Source: an uncultured Clostridia bacterium (GTDB lineage Bacteria; Bacillota; Clostridia; Christensenellales; Borkfalkiaceae). Taken from it: a DNA stretch of 64,000 nucleotides. The first letter of the stretch is position 1; every line of letters begins with the position of its first letter. Below are positions 8,901-18,567 of the stretch, piece by piece. Position numbers and translations under genes: made by a program. Where the stretch lies: NCBI GenBank assembly GCA_947631195.1, contig CANRKK010000003.1, positions 39,461 to 103,460 of the forward strand. Reading direction: 5' to 3'. The notes below the pieces were generated by a model. The model was not told where the DNA came from. It did no database searches and saw nothing but the letters and a program-made list of their open reading frames with translations.

Positions 8901-11093
8901 GGGCCCTTTGCCGAAAACGTAACCTACACTTTCAACGGCAAGTCCAAAGTAGGCGATGGCTCGTGGACAAAGAAGGGCGTCGACGGCGAGGCTTCGGGCA
9001 CGTACACCGTCGATGATAGCGGCGTGCTCACGGCGGACGGATTTACCGCAAAAATAGAGGACGGCCTGCTTGTAATAACCGTTAACGGCGTAGACAAAAC
9101 GCTGTATAAGGGCGGCAGCTTCGTGGGCGAATGGTACTACAGCCAAAGGCCTCAGACGGGCGGTTCGGCCGTTACCATAAACCTCATGTTGAACGGCATA
9201 ACGAATAGCGGTCTCGGCGTTGCCGAAGCGGTGTACGTCGCCACGGGCGAAACTGTGCGCCTCACCTACCGCGCGCTTGAAAAGGACGGCTCCTACACGC
9301 TCAGCGTATATAACCAGGCAACGGAATTTGCAAACCTCACCTACGACGTCGCCGTGCATACCCTCAGCGGCACACTCGGTGGCGCGCCCGCCCGTCTCAC
9401 TTCATACGACGGCATAAAGGGGCTGTGGATAAGCGACGACGCAGACGTAAAGGAAGTACAGTTCAACGGCAGAGGTTTTTACAGCCTCACGGGCGACTCC
9501 GCTCTCGGCGCGCTTGCAATAAACGGCACCGTCAGCGTAAACGGCACGGGATCGGGCAAATATACCCTCGATTATGACACCATGTCGGGCTCGTTCACAT
9601 ACAAAAACGTCGAATATACGATAAAATACGATATATCCGCAGACTCGATATCGGTCACTGCGGAGGGCAAATCTTTCAACCTGCACCACCGCGACGCATG
9701 GTATAACCGCAAGCTCGTCGACGACAACGGCCTTGTATATACCTTCAACGGCAGGGGCGAACTCGAAAACGGCGGCGCGGTTGTTGCAACCGACGGCAAT
9801 ACGGAGGGCGGCACGGCCCATTACCGCGAATACACGTATAAGATAGAGGGCGACGCTTTAATCCTCGAATCGAGGGAAGCGAGCGCCTACAAGGGCGGCA
9901 CGATAAAGGTCGGCGATAAGGACGGCAAGCGGGTATTCCTGTTTGAAACTTCGGACGGAACTTCCACCGCGCTCACCTATTCCACGCCTTTCACGGGCGA
10001 GTGGATAGTCGGCGGCGAGATAGGCGAGCTTACGATTGGCAAAGTCTATGCCGACGGCACGGCGGAGGGCAGCTGCCATTTCAGCGGCGAAGACCAAGCG
10101 TCCGTCGCGTTTACCTACTACGAAGACGGCAATTACCTCTCGTTCAGCTACGGCGATGTACCCTATTACGTCAATGCGCTCACTTCGGAGACGGCAACCG
10201 AACTCTCCGTAGGCATCGAAAACAGCATATACGGCTCCGGCAATTCGATATGTATAAAGAAGGAGCTTGCCGACGAATACCGCGGCACAACCTATAACTT
10301 ATATGATGCCGAAACTGAAACGGACAGCGGCGAAACTATGATATTCGACGGGCTTTCGGCCTCCGAATTCGGCAGCGGCACGGCGATGGTACGCAACGCG
10401 CAGGGCATGATGACTGCGGCGCACAGCTACACCGTGGACCAACACGGCAACATATGCGTGATCTACGGCAATTCCACCTACGTTATGATAGAGTGGGTAA
10501 AGGACAGCGAACTGAATTATTCCGTTCTCTACTACATCCACGGCAACGATAAATATTATGCGATAGTTTATCCCGATTCGCTCTACGGCGTAACCGTTCG
10601 GGACGTTGATAACGGCAGCGTAACCTACACGTTCAACGGCGCGGGCGACGTAGTCCGCCATGACGCGTACGGCGCAGATACCGCATACAAGTACTTCGTT
10701 CTCCTTGCGGATAACGCAACGTATATGCACATTGTCCGCTTTACCGACAGCCAAGGCAACATTTACAGCGTAACTCTCGACCAGTCGAGCACGTCGGCGG
10801 ACGATTGGACCGTAAAAATGAGCCGGGCGGACGAGTATTTTGCGGTTGAGGCGCAAGAAGCCAATTCCCAAACGGCCTCCTATCTCTTTGACGGCGCGGG
10901 CAGGGTAATAAGGCTCACGACCGACGCCGACGAGGCTGCGGTAAACTACAGCTATGTATTGGAGAGCAAGGCGGGCGGCATATCGACCTTCACGTTCACC
11001 AATTCCCTTACGGGCACGCAATATACCGCCGTGCTTGACCAAAGCAGCCAAAACCGGGAGGAGTGGACGGTCACCCTCACGGCAAAGAACTAA
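5925..11093 (+). CDS. Giant secreted/lipoprotein-like GLUG-repeat surface protein
   Basis: A 1,722-residue exported protein. The N-terminus (MKKFLLAILSALFIIC, then GAAFAC) is a signal peptide with a possible non-canonical lipobox Cys at 23. Three related ~85-residue modules follow (to about 285), each with a GVTY strand, a VYANGE-type turn and YTFTM. Then comes a GLUG-type region (about 300-640; NGNGHTIS, GGLIGQ, GGIVG, NCYSSGNV), typical of beta-helical adhesins and carbohydrate-associated surface proteins. The rest (about 690-1722) is a chain of beta-rich modules with recurring TYTFNGxG and ALTSYD-like strands. No catalytic residues are recognised. It is first in a long operon ending with an oligopeptide transporter, so surface binding or substrate capture is a reasonable guess. 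AGGAG precedes the ATG. Confidence 0.8.
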   Translation: MKKFLLAILSALFIICAGAAFACSPTSPDGTYYTLVFKQTNGVTYVCDIPSGYEVLEGTTVTFSLRLSDDAEGDPVVYANDDILEEQGGKYSFTMSKNTVVRVDGLMAQGSEYNKIVFAYTAGVTYNILTEDGNGHKLGSGMLVKMGTEVSFSIVTSENYSGEATVYANGEPLTPQNGVYTFTMNAPTTISVGGIVQNVSVTYVSADTRVKYTDERGNYISADTAISAVAGDVLKFKVKISVYHVQEGYDVLANGTVLSPDSEGFYTYALTDDAQISVSGLQQDASFLERSDGGRGTFNSPFLIKRPIDLYQMAMQINSGMNTDGMFYAGYYRLENDIDLEGEQLYVIGDSNQDANGYAIFSGNFNGNGHTISNYVMNDDWINQDSFVQMYLTSVGLFGVAMATERSSPLIYNLHIDNAKITVDASRYNSAEGHVGVLIGSSYGAAVNGCTVTNSTIEVTGGENYGTCVGGLIGQQLSAYSTSGNINYFSGVTSCSTDVDIYVNDNFVYAVGGISGLLAVGEEHLTSYILNCYSAGDIEGGLNAGGIVGYTAPGTSVLNCYSSGNVIAGSSFDIAGVGYAEQLAYANAGGIVGRAGFNTVIYNSFSTGYTDAIAVSGSNYQVTDPVAAKVENGSDLQDAHSYPATIFGSKGATPAQVTETFIRDEMHWDEEDWTFADGMPALNFNSSSKQFTITFHADQEFGPVPQPFQIISQYFSMSRWIMLGSIREYVQGNGNNRSYGYFFDSGLQNRIPLAFVPTGDMDIYIGYSDYGEVAGVYYLGTSADTGARLELDGEGNATYVNGALSQDAVYTYDGETIVILGSALGDLSDALDDLPDPAERYREYYLSSLYNFGATVNDGRIEITGGYVQEVSIQNVPSTDLYGDTVMVEQIAVTGGSFNLFDAPLTGLKSIENFKYIDYYDGTTVYTFNGNGTGVRTDDGVTSYFTYTYNGDGLTVYFGNGSPVVATLSDGYVTKIGDNAVQPFDGFTGVWEGPFAENVTYTFNGKSKVGDGSWTKKGVDGEASGTYTVDDSGVLTADGFTAKIEDGLLVITVNGVDKTLYKGGSFVGEWYYSQRPQTGGSAVTINLMLNGITNSGLGVAEAVYVATGETVRLTYRALEKDGSYTLSVYNQATEFANLTYDVAVHTLSGTLGGAPARLTSYDGIKGLWISDDADVKEVQFNGRGFYSLTGDSALGALAINGTVSVNGTGSGKYTLDYDTMSGSFTYKNVEYTIKYDISADSISVTAEGKSFNLHHRDAWYNRKLVDDNGLVYTFNGRGELENGGAVVATDGNTEGGTAHYREYTYKIEGDALILESREASAYKGGTIKVGDKDGKRVFLFETSDGTSTALTYSTPFTGEWIVGGEIGELTIGKVYADGTAEGSCHFSGEDQASVAFTYYEDGNYLSFSYGDVPYYVNALTSETATELSVGIENSIYGSGNSICIKKELADEYRGTTYNLYDAETETDSGETMIFDGLSASEFGSGTAMVRNAQGMMTAAHSYTVDQHGNICVIYGNSTYVMIEWVKDSELNYSVLYYIHGNDKYYAIVYPDSLYGVTVRDVDNGSVTYTFNGAGDVVRHDAYGADTAYKYFVLLADNATYMHIVRFTDSQGNIYSVTLDQSSTSADDWTVKMSRADEYFAVEAQEANSQTASYLFDGAGRVIRLTTDADEAAVNYSYVLESKAGGISTFTFTNSLTGTQYTAVLDQSSQNREEWTVTLTAKN

Positions 11094-11117
11094 TTCACCG
11101 ATACTTTGAGGTTTTAT

Positions 11118-14100
11118 ATGAAATCACAAACAAAAAAAATCGCCATAGCGGCGCTTTCGCTCACGCTGGCCGCAACTTTGACTTTGAGCCAGGTTATATC
11201 CTACGCAAACGGACCCGCGCCGTCCCTCTCACCCCGCACGGAGACCCTCTCCTTTAACAATGTCACGGGGACGGTTGACACGTCGAAGGTGGTAAGGGAC
11301 AATTTAAGCGCGCAGGTCATGGACTACGGCGAGGAGGAGGAACAGCGCACCATAAGCGGCGCCAACGTCACAAAAACGGTGATAGTCCGCCTCGAAACCC
11401 CCTCCGTTGCGGACAGCAAAGGGGAGGAGCAGACTGTGGACGAATATCTTTCCACCGCCGCAGGCAAAACCGCGCTAAAAAACATACGCGACTCCCAAAA
11501 CGCCTTTCTTTCCAATCTCGGCGCGGCGGGCATAGCCTTTAAGGAAGTGGGCAGATATTCCGCCGTGTTGAACGCGGTTGCAATAGAAGTCAACTTAAAG
11601 CAGTTCCAAAAAATCCGCGGGATAACGGGCGTGAGCATGGCGGGCGTTTCCAAAACGTATTCGGCCCTCGCCGATCAGGGCGCGCAGGTCAATCCCAGCA
11701 ACGTTCACGGCACGGGCATTTACGATTCGACCGGGATCATCGAAAAATACGGCTACGACGGCAGCGGAGTCACCGTTGCAATCCTCGATACGGGTTTGGA
11801 CTACACCCACGTCGCCTTTGAAAAGCAGCCCGAAGAGCTCGGCTTTGACAGGAAATATGTGCAGGGCAAGGTTGCAAGCGGCATGCTCTCTGCAAGCGAA
11901 ACTTCCCCCAACCTCACGGTTGACGACGTATATTTGAGCGACAAGGTTCCCTTTGCCTACGACTACGCGGACAAGGATACCGACGTATATCCCTCCTATT
12001 CCCAGCACGGCGTGCACGTTGCGGGCATAGTTGCGGGCAGCGCAGCAATTTATGTAAATAAGGACGGCGATATTATAGGCGACGACGAGGGCGAGGAGAG
12101 CTTCAGCGGCGTTGCGCCGAACGCCCAGCTTGTAATATGCAAGGTGTTCACCGACGACCTCGAAAGCGAGGATATCGGCGGCGCGACCAGCGAAGACATA
12201 ATGGCCGCCCTCGACGACTGCGTAACTTTGGGCGTAGACATAATAAACATGAGCCTCGGCACAACCAGCGGCTTCTCCAGCGTGGAGATCGACGGCGACG
12301 AGGAGGGGCGCTTGCTCAAAGATACCTATCAGAGCATTAAGGACGAGGGCATAAGCCTTATCGCCGCCGCGGGCAACGAATACAGTTCGGGCTCGGGCAG
12401 CGAATTCGGCACCAACCTTGCCTCCAACCCCGATTCATCCACCGTCGGCTCGCCGTCCACCTTTGTGGGCGCGATGTCCGTGGCCTCGATAAACGGCCAG
12501 CAGTCCGACTACATGCTCGGCAACCCCGGCGAAAACACCGCATACGGCGACTATCCCCTGTACTATACCGAATCCAACGACGCCAACGCCGTTCCCTTCA
12601 ACTTTGCCGACGAACTTTTGGGCGACGAGGAGAGCGGCACGTTCACCTACTACGTAATTCCCGGCACGGGTTCGCAGGGCGACTATCCCGTGGCGGCAAG
12701 GCAGGCCCTCGAACGGGCAAAGACCACGGGCGAAAAGATACTCGTGCTCGTAAGACGCGGCACGCTCGACTTCCAGACCAAGGTTGAAAACGCGCACTCT
12801 CTCGGCGCGGCGGGCATCATAGTGTACGACAACGTTCCCGGCACGATAAGGATGTCCCTCGGCGAAATCGAGGAGGAGGACAGAATCCCCGCCGTCGCAA
12901 TAAATATGGAGGCGGGCGCAATGCTCACCACCGACCCCAACAATCCCAACAGAACAAGGACTTCGGGCACGATCGAAATAAACAAATCGTACAAAGCGGG
13001 TCCCTTTATGAACGATTACTCGTCGTGGGGCTGCTCGCCCGATTTGCAGTTAAAGCCCGACATAACCTCGCACGGCGGCGAAATAACTTCGTCGGTTGCG
13101 GGCGGCTACGAGCAGATGAGCGGCACTTCCATGGCAACCCCCAACCTCGCAGGCCTTATGGCGCTTGTAAAGGACTACTTAAAAGACATAAATCCCGAAA
13201 TATCCGCCAAAGATTTAACAACTCTGACCAACCAGATAGTTATGAGCTCGGCAACCCTCGTTTACGACGAGGAAAAACTGCCCTACTCGCCCAGAAAACA
13301 GGGCGCGGGCCTTGCCACATTGAGCAACATATTCACCACAAAGGCCTACCTCGAAACGGTTGAGGGCCACAACGGCGGCGCCGAGGACAACAGACCCAAG
13401 ATAGAACTCGGCGAGGACGAGGATAAAAAAGGCGAATATACATTTACATTCTACGTAACCAACTTCGACGGCGAAAGCGCGCTTGAATTTGAGCTTGTAT
13501 CGAGATTTTTCACCGAAACGATAGCGGCCGACAAACTGGCCGTGGCCGAAGCGGCGCACATGCTCACCGATATTCCCGCGCAGTTCGAAGTGACGGGCGC
13601 CACCCGCAGCGGCGACGCAATAACGGTCAACGCAGGCCAAAAGGCAACCATAAAAGTTACCTTAAAACTTTCCGACAGCGAAAAGAAATATCTCAACGAC
13701 AACTTCAAAAACGGCATGTTTGTGGAGGGCTTTATCTCCCTTGTCTCCAAAACAGGGGGGCAGTGCGATTTAAATCTTCCCTTCATGGGTTTCTACGGCG
13801 ACTGGGACGCGGCTCCCATGCTCGACTACAACGCCTACGAAATAGCGGCGATCGAGGAGGATACCTCTCTTACCGAGGCCGAAAAGCCCCACGAGAGCGT
13901 CTTTGCAACGCAGCTCTATTCCACATATTATAACGGCAGATACGGCGTGCCCATGGGCGGCTATGCCTACGTGCAGGACGATACCTACGGCGTGCGTCAG
14001 GTGTACGTATCCGAAGAACACTGTGCGGTTTCCCGCTACAATATCTTCAACGGGCCCACGGCAACCGACAACTATTTAACTTCGACGGGCATACGTTCGC

Positions 14101-17100
14101 TATATGCGGGCCTTTTGAGGAACGCCGAAGTGGTGGACTACAGGATATATAACGACAACACGGGCGAACTTATCCGCGCCGATTCCAAATACCGCGTTGG
14201 CAAGGCCATAGCGGGGGGCGGCAGCGCAAGGCCCGCGCTCGTGGACTTAAAGCTCACCCCCGACGAGCTCGGGCTCATCAACAACGGCAAATACCGCATG
14301 GAGTTCGACTTTTACAGAACGGAGGACGACAAAAAGAGCGGCAGCGTATCCTATGCGAATAATTTCACATCAATCTTCTACGTGGACTACGACGCGCCCA
14401 TTCTGGAGGGCTCGCGCGTAAGATACTACGACTACGAAGAAAACAACAGGACGAAGCAGAGAGTTTATCTCGACCTCGACATATACGACAACCACTATCC
14501 GCAGGCGGTGCTGATATGCTATGCCGAACAGGAGAACGAGGACCCCACGCAGGTGGCGGAAATCAATTTGGCGACGGAGTACGTCACTCCCATATACTCG
14601 CCCGTAAAGAACGGCACCACTACCGTTTCGGTTGAAATAACCGACTTCTACGAGCAGTATAAAAACAGGCTGTACGTGCAGGTTGACGACTACGCGCTCA
14701 ACCACAACGTGTACTCCATCAATTTCAACACTTCCAACCAAAACGGCGCCTCGGACGAATTTGACTTTGTAACAAACGACAGAGTAACCGCCACGCAGGG
14801 CTCCAGCGCGACCGACGTGACGTACAACCTCACTATCGAAAAGAACGAACTCTACACCGTGGCCTTGAATTGCGGCACGTCCAATCCCTCCAACTACACC
14901 TGGAGCACCTATAACAGGAACATCGTTTCCGTAAAGAACAATCAGATATTCGGACTTGCGGCAGGCGACGCGAGGGTGAGGGTAAGCTCGGGCGGCAAAA
15001 CCCTGACGTTAAACGTAACAGTAACCGAAAGCAGCCGCACGCTTCCAAGGCCTTCATTCTCCTTTGACGTTATGCAAAATTCCAGCCTCGGCCTGCAAAA
15101 GCCGTCGGGCATGGTGGAAGTAAACGCGGGTCAGACGTTCACGTTAACGGTTGTCGCCGACCCTTGGTACTATCCCATGGACGGCATCGCGTTCAGCTGG
15201 ACTACGTCCAACGACCAGATAGCCACCGTTGACCAAAACGGCACGGTCACGACCTTGAACAAGCACGGCTCGGCCACGATAACGGCCACCGCAACTATAA
15301 ACGGGTCAAACATATCGGCAATGGTAAGGCTCAGCGTGGAGGAACCTTTCACGGTTGCCAACACCTATCTCAACAAGTATCACGGCTCCGAAACGACGGT
15401 CGTCATTCCCGACGATAAAAATATAATGTATATCGCCGAGGAGGCCTTTGAGGACAACGACACCATGGAGCGCGTCGTTATTCCCAGAACGGTTACCCAG
15501 ATAAGCGAAAGGGCCTTCCTGAATTGCACCGCGCTCAAAGAGGTGTACTTCATAGATATCACCGACGAAAATTCCACGCCCGACAAGGACCTTGCAAAGG
15601 TCAACCTCATTTTGGCGGACGCTTTCCAGGGTTGCACGCAGCTCGAACTTGTGGACCTCACCAACGTCAAAGTGCTTACCGTCGGCGCAAACGCATTTGC
15701 GGGCTGCGAAAACCTGCGCGAAGTGCGCCATATGGAAAAGATAGGCATAGCCAACGACTCGGCGTTCAGGGGTTGCACATCGCTTAAAGAAGCCGACATA
15801 ACGGGCATGCACACCGCAGGCAGAAATATATTTGCGGGTTGCACGGGGCTTGAAAGCGTAATCACCGACCACTACACCGCGCTCAGCGAGGGCATGTTCC
15901 TCGGCTGCACGGGGCTTGAAAGCGTTGAAATAAACGCACCCCGCGTGGGCGGCGGCCAAAGCGTATTCGGCTTCGGCGGCGGCGCGTTCCAAGGCTGCAC
16001 CAATCTTACAAGCGTAACTTTCGGCGGCGAAAAGACTTGGGCAAACACCGTGTTCAGAATCGACCCCTATGCCTTTGCGGGCTGCACCCGTCTTTCTGCG
16101 GTGGACTTCGGCGATTATAAAGTATCGTATATAGGCGACTATGCCTTTGCGAACACCTCGATCCAAAACTTCACGGTGCCCGCGGGGACTGTCCTCGGCG
16201 AAAGCATCTTCGACGGCAAAGACGTAAACATAACGTGGGACGACAGCTATACCGCCGACGGCGGCGCGATATACAGCGGCACGACCCTCGTGCTTGCGCC
16301 CAACACAATCGATTCGACTTTCAAAATCAAAGACAACACAACGGAAATCGCGCCCTACGCCTTTGCAAGCAGCACGCTCGACGGCGTAACGATGGTTGAA
16401 ATTCCCGCTACGGTCACCAAGATAGGCGAGGGAGCCTTTGCGGGACTGGGAATTACCGAAATTTCTATTCCAGCGGGCGTAACCGAAATTGCGCCGCACG
16501 CGTTCAGGGCAAGCGGACTTACTTCAATCTCAATCCATTCGGGCATAATTTCCATAGGCGAAAGCGCCTTTGCAAATTGCAGGTCGCTTACAGAAGTTAA
16601 CCTTGCCAATGCCTCCGCCCTTCAGACGATAGGCAGCAATGCGTTCTCGGGCACGGCGTTGACAAACGTGACGGTGGTAGCGTCCGTAAAGACAATGGGC
16701 GACAGAGTTTTTGCAAATTGCCAAAACCTCGAGGAAGTGCGCCTGCCTTCGCTCACCTCTCTCGGCGAATACACCTTTACGGGCTGTCCCGAACTTAAAA
16801 CGGCTTCGTTCGGCGCGCAGGCCACGGCCTCGGGCACCTACACGTTCTGCCCCGGCGTCACCGTCAATGTGCTTACGGGCGTCGAAACGGCAGGCCGCAG
16901 CTCCCTTACGAATGTAAGTCTCGGCGGACTTACCGAATTGGGCGAGGGAATGTTCTGGTACTGCACCGAGCTTGAACAAATCGACCTCGATAAGGTGACC
17001 AAGGTCGGCAATGGAGCGTTCCTGAGGTGCTCCAAGCTCTCGAGCGTCACCAATCTCGATAAACTTACGGACATGGGCGACGCTGCGTTCGGCCTCACCG

Positions 17101-18554
17101 CGCTCACGGAGCTGACCCTTACGTCGGCGCAAACGATAGGGGCGGAGGCGTTCTACAACGTGGCCGCAACAACCCTCTCCGTTCCCGCATTAAAGAGCGT
17201 GGGCGCGCGCGCCTTCTACGGCATAAGAATAAGCGCTCTGCAACTTCCCGCAACTTTGCAAAGCTATCAAAGCGGCGCGTTTGCAAACGCCGCAAACCTG
17301 TCAACCGTGACGGTGGACGGCGGCAACGAACTGTTCTTTGCCGAAAACAACGTGCTTTACAGAGTTATAAGCGGAGATAAAAACGGCGGCATATACGAAG
17401 TTTGTCTGTATCCCGCAAATTTACGTGCGCTTACAAGCGAAACCTATCCCGCGCACTACCGCATAAAGGACGGCACGGTCTCGGTATTGGCGCAGGCGTT
17501 CGAGGGCGTAAACAGGGGCTATCTTACCACGGTCACCCTTCCGTACAGCGTAAAGACGATAGGCGACAGGGCCTTCTACGGCTCCAATATAACCAGGTAC
17601 AACTTTGAAAGTATCGCCGCCCCCGTGCTCTTGTCCGAGCCTTGGGACCTCACGCAAAGGAATACCGATGTGTTCTCGTTCGACGCTTTCCATTCGCTGT
17701 ACTACCGCAACTTCACGCGCGAAATTTTAGACTTTGTCCCCGAACTCGCGGGGCAGCAGGTCAGCGCGGTTACGCTTGCATATCCCTCCAACGGCACGGG
17801 CTATTCAAACTATACCTACACACATTTCTTCGGCGGCACGGTAAGCCTCGGAGAGCTGATGGACGACAACACGCGCGACTTTATAAACCGCGTGGACAGC
17901 TATGATGTTGATACCGTAAAGGGCTGGATTAATCTTGAAAATACGCCCGAAAACCTTGCGATGGTTACGGAATTCTCCGAATCGGTTAAAACGGCCCACA
18001 GGATATACAACAACACAACAAGCCCCGTTCAGCTTGAAATGTTGGGCGAGGACAGAATTGCAAAGCTGACGGAGGTAGAAGAGGCGCTAAAGCCCGTAAA
18101 GACCAAGTTCGGCATCACGGTAAGGATATCCAGCGTCTCTCCCGACGCCACCAGCGCGCACAAGTCCGAATACCTCGAGGGCGAAACGTTCGATTTGACG
18201 GGTCTCGTTCTGCGGGTGGTTTACGACGACTATTCCGAGGAAATCATAAGCGACCTCTCCGAAGTAAAGCTCCAGTCCGCCTATACGGGCACGCTCTACA
18301 GCTACAACACCTTTGTGGCGGCCGAGTACAAGGGCGAGTACTTCAGAATCCCCATCACCGTAAAGGCGTCGGCGTCCTCCGATCCCCAGGCTCCCGAAAA
18401 TCCCGAAACTCCGGCTCCCGCGGGCGGCGGCTGCGGCGGGTGCGGTTCCGTTGATACGGGGGCGACGCTGGGCGGCACGGGGCTGATGCTCCTCACCCTG
18501 GCGGGAACGATATTTATAATCAACAAGTTGCGCCGCAGGGCGAACAAAAAATAA
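11118..18554 (+). CDS. Giant secreted subtilisin-like protease with PA, Ig-like and BspA leucine-rich repeats
   Basis: A 2,478-residue exported S8 peptidase. It has a signal peptide (residues 1-31) and a prodomain-like region. The catalytic Asp224 is in AILDTGLDY, His297 in QHGVHVAG and Ser671 in SGTSMATP. A PA-type insertion (about 520-630; GAAGIIVYDN) lies between His and Ser, as in C5a-peptidase-like and lactocepin-like enzymes. A Fn3-like segment, two Big_2-like Ig domains (about 1250-1410), a long BspA-type LRR_5 array (about 1430-2165; AFAGCTxLxxV repeats) and a final Ig-like domain (about 2330-2440) follow. The C-terminus is a GGGCGGCG motif, a hydrophobic helix and RRRANKK, so it is membrane-anchored or processed. 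The start at 11118 is chosen because GAGG lies six bases upstream. It lies 24 bp after the preceding gene. The likely role is extracellular digestion of proteins whose peptides the downstream Opp system imports. Confidence 0.85.
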   Translation: MKSQTKKIAIAALSLTLAATLTLSQVISYANGPAPSLSPRTETLSFNNVTGTVDTSKVVRDNLSAQVMDYGEEEEQRTISGANVTKTVIVRLETPSVADSKGEEQTVDEYLSTAAGKTALKNIRDSQNAFLSNLGAAGIAFKEVGRYSAVLNAVAIEVNLKQFQKIRGITGVSMAGVSKTYSALADQGAQVNPSNVHGTGIYDSTGIIEKYGYDGSGVTVAILDTGLDYTHVAFEKQPEELGFDRKYVQGKVASGMLSASETSPNLTVDDVYLSDKVPFAYDYADKDTDVYPSYSQHGVHVAGIVAGSAAIYVNKDGDIIGDDEGEESFSGVAPNAQLVICKVFTDDLESEDIGGATSEDIMAALDDCVTLGVDIINMSLGTTSGFSSVEIDGDEEGRLLKDTYQSIKDEGISLIAAAGNEYSSGSGSEFGTNLASNPDSSTVGSPSTFVGAMSVASINGQQSDYMLGNPGENTAYGDYPLYYTESNDANAVPFNFADELLGDEESGTFTYYVIPGTGSQGDYPVAARQALERAKTTGEKILVLVRRGTLDFQTKVENAHSLGAAGIIVYDNVPGTIRMSLGEIEEEDRIPAVAINMEAGAMLTTDPNNPNRTRTSGTIEINKSYKAGPFMNDYSSWGCSPDLQLKPDITSHGGEITSSVAGGYEQMSGTSMATPNLAGLMALVKDYLKDINPEISAKDLTTLTNQIVMSSATLVYDEEKLPYSPRKQGAGLATLSNIFTTKAYLETVEGHNGGAEDNRPKIELGEDEDKKGEYTFTFYVTNFDGESALEFELVSRFFTETIAADKLAVAEAAHMLTDIPAQFEVTGATRSGDAITVNAGQKATIKVTLKLSDSEKKYLNDNFKNGMFVEGFISLVSKTGGQCDLNLPFMGFYGDWDAAPMLDYNAYEIAAIEEDTSLTEAEKPHESVFATQLYSTYYNGRYGVPMGGYAYVQDDTYGVRQVYVSEEHCAVSRYNIFNGPTATDNYLTSTGIRSLYAGLLRNAEVVDYRIYNDNTGELIRADSKYRVGKAIAGGGSARPALVDLKLTPDELGLINNGKYRMEFDFYRTEDDKKSGSVSYANNFTSIFYVDYDAPILEGSRVRYYDYEENNRTKQRVYLDLDIYDNHYPQAVLICYAEQENEDPTQVAEINLATEYVTPIYSPVKNGTTTVSVEITDFYEQYKNRLYVQVDDYALNHNVYSINFNTSNQNGASDEFDFVTNDRVTATQGSSATDVTYNLTIEKNELYTVALNCGTSNPSNYTWSTYNRNIVSVKNNQIFGLAAGDARVRVSSGGKTLTLNVTVTESSRTLPRPSFSFDVMQNSSLGLQKPSGMVEVNAGQTFTLTVVADPWYYPMDGIAFSWTTSNDQIATVDQNGTVTTLNKHGSATITATATINGSNISAMVRLSVEEPFTVANTYLNKYHGSETTVVIPDDKNIMYIAEEAFEDNDTMERVVIPRTVTQISERAFLNCTALKEVYFIDITDENSTPDKDLAKVNLILADAFQGCTQLELVDLTNVKVLTVGANAFAGCENLREVRHMEKIGIANDSAFRGCTSLKEADITGMHTAGRNIFAGCTGLESVITDHYTALSEGMFLGCTGLESVEINAPRVGGGQSVFGFGGGAFQGCTNLTSVTFGGEKTWANTVFRIDPYAFAGCTRLSAVDFGDYKVSYIGDYAFANTSIQNFTVPAGTVLGESIFDGKDVNITWDDSYTADGGAIYSGTTLVLAPNTIDSTFKIKDNTTEIAPYAFASSTLDGVTMVEIPATVTKIGEGAFAGLGITEISIPAGVTEIAPHAFRASGLTSISIHSGIISIGESAFANCRSLTEVNLANASALQTIGSNAFSGTALTNVTVVASVKTMGDRVFANCQNLEEVRLPSLTSLGEYTFTGCPELKTASFGAQATASGTYTFCPGVTVNVLTGVETAGRSSLTNVSLGGLTELGEGMFWYCTELEQIDLDKVTKVGNGAFLRCSKLSSVTNLDKLTDMGDAAFGLTALTELTLTSAQTIGAEAFYNVAATTLSVPALKSVGARAFYGIRISALQLPATLQSYQSGAFANAANLSTVTVDGGNELFFAENNVLYRVISGDKNGGIYEVCLYPANLRALTSETYPAHYRIKDGTVSVLAQAFEGVNRGYLTTVTLPYSVKTIGDRAFYGSNITRYNFESIAAPVLLSEPWDLTQRNTDVFSFDAFHSLYYRNFTREILDFVPELAGQQVSAVTLAYPSNGTGYSNYTYTHFFGGTVSLGELMDDNTRDFINRVDSYDVDTVKGWINLENTPENLAMVTEFSESVKTAHRIYNNTTSPVQLEMLGEDRIAKLTEVEEALKPVKTKFGITVRISSVSPDATSAHKSEYLEGETFDLTGLVLRVVYDDYSEEIISDLSEVKLQSAYTGTLYSYNTFVAAEYKGEYFRIPITVKASASSDPQAPENPETPAPAGGGCGGCGSVDTGATLGGTGLMLLTLAGTIFIINKLRRRANKK

Positions 18555-18567
18555 AGGAATAAAAAAA

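Noticed and set aside
5940..11051. Several long minus-strand reading frames opposite the giant surface protein
   Set aside because: They are by-products of the biased, GC-rich codon use on the plus strand. They lack ribosome sites and show Arg/Val/Ala-rich nonsense composition.
15306..16499. A 397-codon minus-strand frame inside the protease gene
   Set aside because: It lies fully opposite the LRR repeats, repeats with their period, and has no promoter or ribosome site.
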